DNA of 64,000 bases from an uncultured Collinsella sp. (lineage in GTDB: Bacteria; Actinomycetota; Coriobacteriia; Coriobacteriales; Coriobacteriaceae): assembly GCA_900541235.1 (NCBI GenBank), contig UQIW01000001.1, positions 62,001-126,000 on the forward strand. The letters run 5' to 3'. Shown here piece after piece: positions 58,874 through 64,000 of this stretch. Numbering within the stretch: position 1 is the stretch's first letter; each line of letters opens with the position of its first letter. Below the pieces are notes generated by a model. It searched no databases. It saw only the letters and a list, made by a program, of their open reading frames with translations, and was not told the DNA's origin. The translations under genes were made by a program, and so were the position numbers.

Positions 58874-59800
58874 CTACCCCCTCTTCTTCTTGGAAATCAG
58901 ACGGACGATACCCACCAGCGTGGCGGAGATGATAAACAGGACCACACCCATGCCGAACAGCGCCGAGCGGTGCAGACCCGAGGAATAGCTCATGTCGAGC
59001 GCAATCTGGCTCGTGAGCGTCGAGATGGGGCTCGCAATGCTGTCGGGAATAACCGGGGCGTTACCTACGACCATGAGCACGGCCATGGTCTCGCCGATGG
59101 CACGGCCCATACCCAGCACGATGGCATCAACGATACCCAGCTTCGCGGCAGGTAGCACGACCTTATAGATGGTCTGCCACTTTGTGGCGCCCATGGCATA
59201 CGATGCCTCGCGAATGCCCATGGGAATGGAATTGAGAGCATCGATGGTGAGCGTGGTGATGGTAGGGACGATCATGATGGCGAGCACAAACCACGCCGTC
59301 AGCGCACCAAAACCAAGGCCGCCGGTCAGTTGTGCGATAAACGGGCGGATGATGATCATGCCAAAGAAGCCGTAGATGATGGAGGGTATGCCCGCCAGCA
59401 GGTCAACGGCGGGGCTGATGAGCTTGCGCACGCGCTTGCCGGCGATCTCGACCAGGTACACGGCCGTGCCCACACCTAGCGGCACGCCCATGGCGAGCGC
59501 ACCGACGGTCACCAGACCTGAGCCGGCAAGCAGCGACATGATGCCGTAGTGGCCCTCAGAGGGCGCCCACGTAAAGCTAAAGAAGTCCGCCAGACCGATG
59601 TCGGTAAAGACGGGCAGCGCCGAGTACGTGGTAAAGACAAAAATCAGGATGACGGTAACGACCGCCAAAAACGCGCAGGCAAAGAAGATCCACTGCAGCG
59701 CCTTCTCCTTGATATAGGTACTGCGCGATACGAGCGCCAGCTCGCGCTTCTTGGGTGCCTGAGCATTCTGCTCAGTCTGGGAGTTTTCCTGTGCTTCCAT
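58874..59800 (-). CDS. pstC: Phosphate ABC transporter permease PstC
   Basis: A 308-residue permease with six hydrophobic segments, the PstC IPSIIYGFFGMI and IPMGIREASYAMGATKWQTI segments and the MGRAIGETMAVLMV motif. ATG 59800 is 1 bp after the pstS stop; GTG 59809 would overlap but has a badly placed ribosome site. Confidence 0.95.
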   Translation of the reverse strand: MEAQENSQTEQNAQAPKKRELALVSRSTYIKEKALQWIFFACAFLAVVTVILIFVFTTYSALPVFTDIGLADFFSFTWAPSEGHYGIMSLLAGSGLVTVGALAMGVPLGVGTAVYLVEIAGKRVRKLISPAVDLLAGIPSIIYGFFGMIIIRPFIAQLTGGLGFGALTAWFVLAIMIVPTITTLTIDALNSIPMGIREASYAMGATKWQTIYKVVLPAAKLGIVDAIVLGMGRAIGETMAVLMVVGNAPVIPDSIASPISTLTSQIALDMSYSSGLHRSALFGMGVVLFIISATLVGIVRLISKKKRG

Positions 59801-59801
59801 G

Positions 59802-60638
59802 CTACTCACTCCCCTTCTCGTCGTTGGTGACGGGAATAAAGCCCGCCTCGCGAATCTGCTTGTCCATCTTTTCGGACGTCACGTAGTCGATGTAATCCTG
59901 CGCCTGCTGCGAAGGCGCACCCTTCACAAAGAAGTAAAGGTCGCGCGAGATGGGATAGCCGCCGCTCGCGACCGTCTTCTCGGACGCCTCAACATGATTG
60001 ACCGAGACGGCCTTGACCGAGGTCTTGGCGTTGAGACTCTCGACAAAACCCAGCGAGATGTAGCCAATAGCGCCACGCGAGCGGGACACGACATCGCGTA
60101 CCTGGCCCGTACCCGAAAGAACAGCCGAACGGCGATCGAACGGCGTGCCGTCCATCACGATGGTACGGAAGGCCTCGCGCGTACCGGACGCCTCGTCTCG
60201 GTTGATGACCTGAATCCTCAGGTCCTCGCCACCGACTTCTTTCCAGTTGGTGATCTTGCCGGCGTAGATATCGCGGAGCTGCTCGGTCGAGAGGTTATCG
60301 ACGGGGTTGTCGTCGTTCACGATGACCGCAATACCGTCGTGGGCAATGACGATGGGAGTCAGGCCCAGATCCTGTTCGTCGGCATTGAGTCCACGGGAGG
60401 AGCTGGCGATATCGGCCGTGCCGGCGCTGACGGCCTCGATGCCAGCGGAAGAACCCAAACCGGAAACGAGCACGTCGATGCCGGTCTCCTCCTTAAAACC
60501 CTCGGCCGCAATCTCGGCGATAGGAAGGCAGGTCGTGGAGCCAGCGACGGTAATGGAAGAGGTGGAAGATCCCGAAGAACAGGCGCACAGCGTAAGCGTA
60601 AGCACAGCGACGCTCAGGACCGATACGATCTTTCTCAT
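59802..60638 (-). CDS. pstS: Phosphate-binding lipoprotein PstS
   Basis: A 278-residue periplasmic-binding-type lipoprotein with signal peptide and lipobox LCAC at about residue 19. Phosphate-site motifs: VAGSTTCLP, SGLGSSAGIEAV, IVIAHDGIAV, RDEASGTREAF. Its ATG overlaps the yfiH stop (ATGA), so phosphate uptake is translationally coupled to a cell-division-cluster gene. Confidence 0.95.
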   Translation of the reverse strand: MRKIVSVLSVAVLTLTLCACSSGSSTSSITVAGSTTCLPIAEIAAEGFKEETGIDVLVSGLGSSAGIEAVSAGTADIASSSRGLNADEQDLGLTPIVIAHDGIAVIVNDDNPVDNLSTEQLRDIYAGKITNWKEVGGEDLRIQVINRDEASGTREAFRTIVMDGTPFDRRSAVLSGTGQVRDVVSRSRGAIGYISLGFVESLNAKTSVKAVSVNHVEASEKTVASGGYPISRDLYFFVKGAPSQQAQDYIDYVTSEKMDKQIREAGFIPVTNDEKGSE

Positions 60639-61435
60639 AGCATCACGCCGATCGCAGCATGGCGCCCACAGGTGCCGTTCTCGTTACGGTAGGAATAAAA
60701 GCGGTCGTTCTGACGCACAGTCGAAAGCTGGGTATCCACGATATTATCCGCGTCGACACCGACATCTACCAGCGCCTCGCAAATGGCAGCGGAAAGATTG
60801 AGCATGCGAGAGGTGCTCGCATCGATGCACGAGAACTCGGCGGCAAAGCGATCCATGAGTTCCTGGGATACCTCATATTCGTCACCCAAGATATGGGGGC
60901 CGATATAGGCGGAAACGTCGCTCGCATCGCAGCCGGCAGCATCGCAAAGCGCCTGGCACGCCTTGGCGGAAATACGTGCAATCGTGCCCTTCCAACCGGA
61001 GTGCACCACGGCAAATCCGCCGGGGGCCACCAGCACCACGGGAACGCAGTCGGCAAAGCAGAGCAGCACGGGCACGTTATGCGCCGTGCAGACGATGGCA
61101 TCACAGCCCTCGGCAATCTGCTCGCGAACGTCCTCAAGGTCATCGGCGCCGTTCGAGGTCACCGCAACGATATGATCACCATGGACCTGATTGGGAACGA
61201 GCAGGTTGTGCTCGCACTCGGCGGCACCCATAGCCTCGAGCGCACGACGACGATTTTCTTGAACAGCAAAGGGGTCATCGCCAACATGCGAGCCCAAGTT
61301 GAGTGAGGAGTACGCATCTTCGGAAACGCCACCGGCGCGCTCGGTGAAGGCAAAGCGAACATCGGATGTCGCGCCCTCCACCAACGTAACTCCATCATGG
61401 TCGACACGCGAAACTTTGTCCGCACGTGCTGCCAT
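60635..61435 (-). CDS. yfiH: YfiH/DUF152 laccase-domain (purine nucleosidase-like) protein
   Basis: A 266-residue protein: FTERAGGVSEDAYSSLNLG, the zinc-site PNQVHGDHI and CFADCVPVVL, and VHSGWKGTIARI. Members act on purine nucleosides or have polyphenol-oxidase activity; E. coli YfiH is linked to peptidoglycan precursor fidelity. ATG 61435 follows AGGAGG. Homologue of ylmD, which is normally next to ylmE; here pstS follows it with a 4-base overlap. A -35 TTTTAG / -10 TATAAA pair is at 61516-61489. Confidence 0.93.
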   Translation of the reverse strand: MAARADKVSRVDHDGVTLVEGATSDVRFAFTERAGGVSEDAYSSLNLGSHVGDDPFAVQENRRRALEAMGAAECEHNLLVPNQVHGDHIVAVTSNGADDLEDVREQIAEGCDAIVCTAHNVPVLLCFADCVPVVLVAPGGFAVVHSGWKGTIARISAKACQALCDAAGCDASDVSAYIGPHILGDEYEVSQELMDRFAAEFSCIDASTSRMLNLSAAICEALVDVGVDADNIVDTQLSTVRQNDRFYSYRNENGTCGRHAAIGVML

Positions 61436-61488
61436 ACTAAAGCCTCCTAATAACACAAGTACCGCGGCATCGCCGCTACAGCCCGCGT

Positions 61489-61516
61489 TTATACGGCTGT
61501 CATACTTCTCTAAAAG
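61489..61516 (-). promoter_or_regulatory. Candidate promoter of yfiH-pst operon
   Basis: TTTTAG (61516-61511) and TATAAA (61494-61489) on the minus strand are spaced by 16 bp and lie 54 bp before the yfiH ATG, after the ftsZ terminator. Confidence 0.4.
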
Positions 61517-61589
61517 GATACCTGCTGCGCTGGAGGCAATCGTAAAGGGAACGTAAAGAGATTGGAGGTTCTAGTTTACAAAGTCGAAA

Positions 61590-61619
61590 TAAAAAGGGCG
61601 CGTCCATACGGACACGCCC
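61590..61619 (-). terminator. Terminator of ftsZ
   Basis: GGGCGTGTCC/GGACGCGCCC on the minus strand is a 10-bp stem with one G-U, followed by TTTTTATTTC, 27 bp after the ftsZ stop. Confidence 0.85.
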
Positions 61620-61645
61620 CTGTGCACAACAATGCAAAGAACGAC

Positions 61646-62800
61646 TTAGAAGCTACCGCGCTTCAGGAAGTCGGGAAGCTCGAACTGATCGTTGCCGAAG
61701 TTAGGAAGCTCGGTGCCACCGACGTTGCGGGTCGGAGCGGCCTGAGCCGGGCTCGTGGCAGGAGCGGTGCGCTGCGGCTCAGCGGAGGCAGCGGCCTTGC
61801 TCTGAGACTGCTGAGCAGCAAAGAGCTCGTCCTGACGGTTGACGTTGGAGTCGGAGAAGCCCGTAGCGATGACGGTGATACGCACCTGATCGCCCAGGGA
61901 CTCGTCGACAACGGTACCGAAGATGATGTTGGCCTCGGGGTCGACGGCGTTGGCGACAACGTCGGCGGCGTCGCTGATCTCCTGGATGCCCAGGTCCTTG
62001 GAACCGGCGATGGAGAGCAGCACGCGCGTGGCGCCATCGATGGAGCTCTCGAGCAGCGGGCTGGAGATGGCCTGCTGGGCAGCGTCGACGGCACGGGTGT
62101 CCCCAGAAGAGGTACCGATACCCATCATGGCGGTACCGGCCTGCTTCATGATGGTCTTAACATCGGCGAAGTCCAGGTTGATGATACCGGGGACGGTGAT
62201 GAGGTCGGTGATGCCCTGGGTGCCCTGGGAAAGGACGCCATCGGCAATCGCGAAGGCCTCGAGCATGGTGGTCTTCTTCTCGGCGATGTCGAGCAGCTTA
62301 TCGTTAGGGATGACGATCATGGTGTCGACGCAATCGGAGAGGGTCTTAATGCCCTCCTCGGCGCTCTTCTTGCGCTTGCGGCCCTCGAAGGTGAAGGGCT
62401 TGGTCACGACGGCGACGGTCAGCGCACCGACCTCGTTCATCGCGATATCGGCAACGATGGGAGCAGCGCCGGTACCGGTGCCACCGCCCTCGCCGCAGGT
62501 GATGAACACCATGTCGGCGCCAGCGAGCGCCTCGGCAATGTCGTCGCGGGACTCATCGGCAGCCTTGCGGCCAACCTCGGGGTTGGCGCCGGCGCCCAGG
62601 CCGCGGGTAAGGTCGGTGCCGATGTGCACCTTGATATCGGCATCAGAGATCGCGAGTGCCTGAGCATCGGTGTTGATGGCAACAAACTCGACGCCGCGGA
62701 TGCCCTCTTCGATCATTCGATTGACCGCGTTGGTACCGCCGCCGCCGACGCCGACCACCTTAATGACGGCAAGGTAGTTGTTGATCTCTGTCTCGTGCAT
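61646..62800 (-). CDS. ftsZ: Cell-division GTPase FtsZ
   Basis: A 384-residue FtsZ: IKVVGVGGGGTNAVNRM at the start, the tubulin signature TCGEGGGTGTGAAP, the T7 loop NLDFADVKTIM and a C-terminal conserved peptide ELPDFLKR. It forms the Z-ring on which SepF and others assemble. The start is ATG 62800 with GGAGG; the frame from 62830 lacks a site. Downstream of ftsQ, 199 bp apart. Confidence 0.97.
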   Translation of the reverse strand: MHETEINNYLAVIKVVGVGGGGTNAVNRMIEEGIRGVEFVAINTDAQALAISDADIKVHIGTDLTRGLGAGANPEVGRKAADESRDDIAEALAGADMVFITCGEGGGTGTGAAPIVADIAMNEVGALTVAVVTKPFTFEGRKRKKSAEEGIKTLSDCVDTMIVIPNDKLLDIAEKKTTMLEAFAIADGVLSQGTQGITDLITVPGIINLDFADVKTIMKQAGTAMMGIGTSSGDTRAVDAAQQAISSPLLESSIDGATRVLLSIAGSKDLGIQEISDAADVVANAVDPEANIIFGTVVDESLGDQVRITVIATGFSDSNVNRQDELFAAQQSQSKAAASAEPQRTAPATSPAQAAPTRNVGGTELPNFGNDQFELPDFLKRGSF

Positions 62801-62999
62801 GTCGGTCCTCCGAACAAAGGTTATAGCCATAGCATGGGTCGACCCCTGCGCACATTAACCTTCAGGTTGAAAGTAAATGCAAAGGTAAACCGTATTATGT
62901 TTGCACATTATGAACGTATCAGTCAAATAATTGACCGTGAAAACCAAACAAACCAGATAAACGGCGTGGTATGGCCCCTCAACAAAGCATCAACCAGCG
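62801..62999 (-). other. ftsQ-ftsZ intergenic region
   Basis: A 199-bp AT-rich gap. TTATTTGACT and CATAAT on the minus strand near 62940-62900 may be ftsZ promoter parts; the spacing is not convincing. No gene or hairpin of note. Confidence 0.3.
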
Positions 63000-63995
63000 C
63001 TACGAGGTCGGAGCGTTCCTAAATGTATAGTTACCCGGAGAGCGCACATTGATATACGTTACGCCCTCTACCTGCGAAAGCAACTTGGTAACTACGCGTT
63101 CCTTCTTGACGATATCGTCCGAATCGCCCAGCGACACCTCAATGCCGTTATTGAGGTTTGCCGAGATGGCTTCGACCGAAGGCGTGGAAATATCCTTGAC
63201 TTGTCCCAAGAACTCGCTCGAAAAACCACGCACATAATCCAAGCCAGCCTTAACGGCCTTGGAGCTCACCGCCTGGCCGGAAACCGGAGCGACATCCGCC
63301 GAGACATCAGTCAACAACACCGCGCCATAGTGCTTAGCGAGCGCCAGCGCGGCATCAATGCCGGTCAGGGTATTTGAGCCCTGCCCCGTCGTGATGACGT
63401 TGCCCTGGTCATCCACTTCGACCGACGTCGACAGCGGGGCGATCCAGGTGTCATCATCCCCGATGGCCCAGGCAAGGTCATCGGAGCTGATATAGGCAAT
63501 TGCGATGACCTTGCGCTCCATCGGCGTAATGATGAGCATATGCGGGAACTGACGCTGGACATCTACGCCCGAGACCCACGGGTTCTGCTTGAGGTCCTCG
63601 GTAATCTGGTCGGGATCGACGTTAAAAAGCGACGTTCCCTCGGGCAAATCGATCAGCTGGATAGCATCGTGCTTCGTCACATGCTCGCTGCCTTGAATCT
63701 GAATATCAGTGGCGGTAAACAATCCAGAGTTAATCACCACGATGGCAACGACGACGAGCACGGCCAAGACGGCCAGAACGCCGCCAACGATTTTGCCTTT
63801 GCCTGTAACGACAGAAGCGGCGTCTGATGTTTTATTTACCATCGCCCCAAGTGAAGACAACGGGTTGACGCTTTTTTTACCCGAAGGCTTCTTGGCGGTA
63901 GCCGGCACCGATGTCAGCGAGCGCGGTTTCGATGCGCCCAGCGTGCGACCTGGACGCGGCGCTTTAGTTCCCGTCGAGGGCTTAGGAGTTGCCAT
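63000..63995 (-). CDS. ftsQ: Cell-division protein FtsQ/DivIB
   Basis: A 331-residue bitopic protein: ~68 basic, Pro/Ser-rich cytoplasmic residues, one membrane helix at about 69-89, a POTRA domain at ~95-165 (ATDIQIQGSEHVTKHDAIQL, NPWVSGVDVQRQFPHML), and a beta domain to the end. It links early and late divisome parts. ATG 63995 is five bases from the window edge, so the ribosome site cannot be judged. Confidence 0.9.
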   Translation of the reverse strand: MATPKPSTGTKAPRPGRTLGASKPRSLTSVPATAKKPSGKKSVNPLSSLGAMVNKTSDAASVVTGKGKIVGGVLAVLAVLVVVAIVVINSGLFTATDIQIQGSEHVTKHDAIQLIDLPEGTSLFNVDPDQITEDLKQNPWVSGVDVQRQFPHMLIITPMERKVIAIAYISSDDLAWAIGDDDTWIAPLSTSVEVDDQGNVITTGQGSNTLTGIDAALALAKHYGAVLLTDVSADVAPVSGQAVSSKAVKAGLDYVRGFSSEFLGQVKDISTPSVEAISANLNNGIEVSLGDSDDIVKKERVVTKLLSQVEGVTYINVRSPGNYTFRNAPTS

Positions 63996-64000
63996 GGGAC

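Noticed and set aside
61562..63022. 486-codon plus-strand open frame over ftsZ
   Set aside because: Antisense shadow in high-GC DNA; ftsZ is unambiguous.

Overview
The window is high-GC bacterial chromosome with nearly all genes on the minus strand. Gene content and protein style suggest an obligately anaerobic gut actinobacterium of the class Coriobacteriia, most like Collinsella. The evidence is selenocysteine-dependent formate dehydrogenase, a double-cubane-cluster/activase pair, a Wag31-type DivIVA, ylm-style division genes and no respiratory chain in view. The genus is an inference; no 16S rRNA gene is present.

Region by region. 1-2.6 kb holds the 3'-truncated formate dehydrogenase gene fdhF (in-frame UGA = Sec140) and its four-cluster ferredoxin partner. 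2.9-5.7 kb is an accessory patch: a RelB/PIN toxin-antitoxin pair, an AbiEi/DUF559-like gene bracketed by two copies of a palindromic repeat, and tRNA-Gly/tRNA-Pro with a duplicated tRNA-Gly 3' end. 5.7-7.1 kb is brnQ. 7.1-13.8 kb is one apparent operon joining two YjiM-like double-cubane-cluster proteins and their activase to selD (itself a Sec gene), yedF, a DUF3343 gene and a cysteine desulfurase. 14.2-19.6 kb holds modABC and mogA-moeA. Together 1-20 kb looks like a Mo/Se supply island for formate dehydrogenase and possibly other selenoenzymes.

19.8-37 kb is mostly housekeeping: a ClC channel, a lipid kinase-like gene, a release-factor-like gene, xpt, an MFS pump, metY, yigZ, rnpB, rpsA, HAD hydrolase, cysteine desulfidase, rpiB, ndk, and argG/argH with a small unreported ORF between them. 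37.6-50.5 kb holds a Cof-type HAD, polA, an M18 aminopeptidase, yaaA (again bracketed by the palindromic repeat), a TPP riboswitch with thiC, thiD, an SGNH hydrolase, a PARG-like protein lacking a catalytic Glu, and a BI-1 family protein. 50.8-53.4 kb holds a PiT phosphate transporter with its DUF47 partner and a nitroreductase.

53.5-64 kb is the cell-division cluster ftsQ-ftsZ-yfiH ... yggS-sepF-yggT-divIVA, into which pstSCAB-phoU has been inserted between yfiH and yggS. yggT has no canonical start codon.

Intergenic regions are rich in long palindromes of several unrelated sequence types: the TTGCGGTG family, three tandem ATCTGTAACA units, perfect 26- and 28-bp inverted repeats, and a 102-bp imperfect palindrome. 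No CRISPR array, phage gene or transposase was found.
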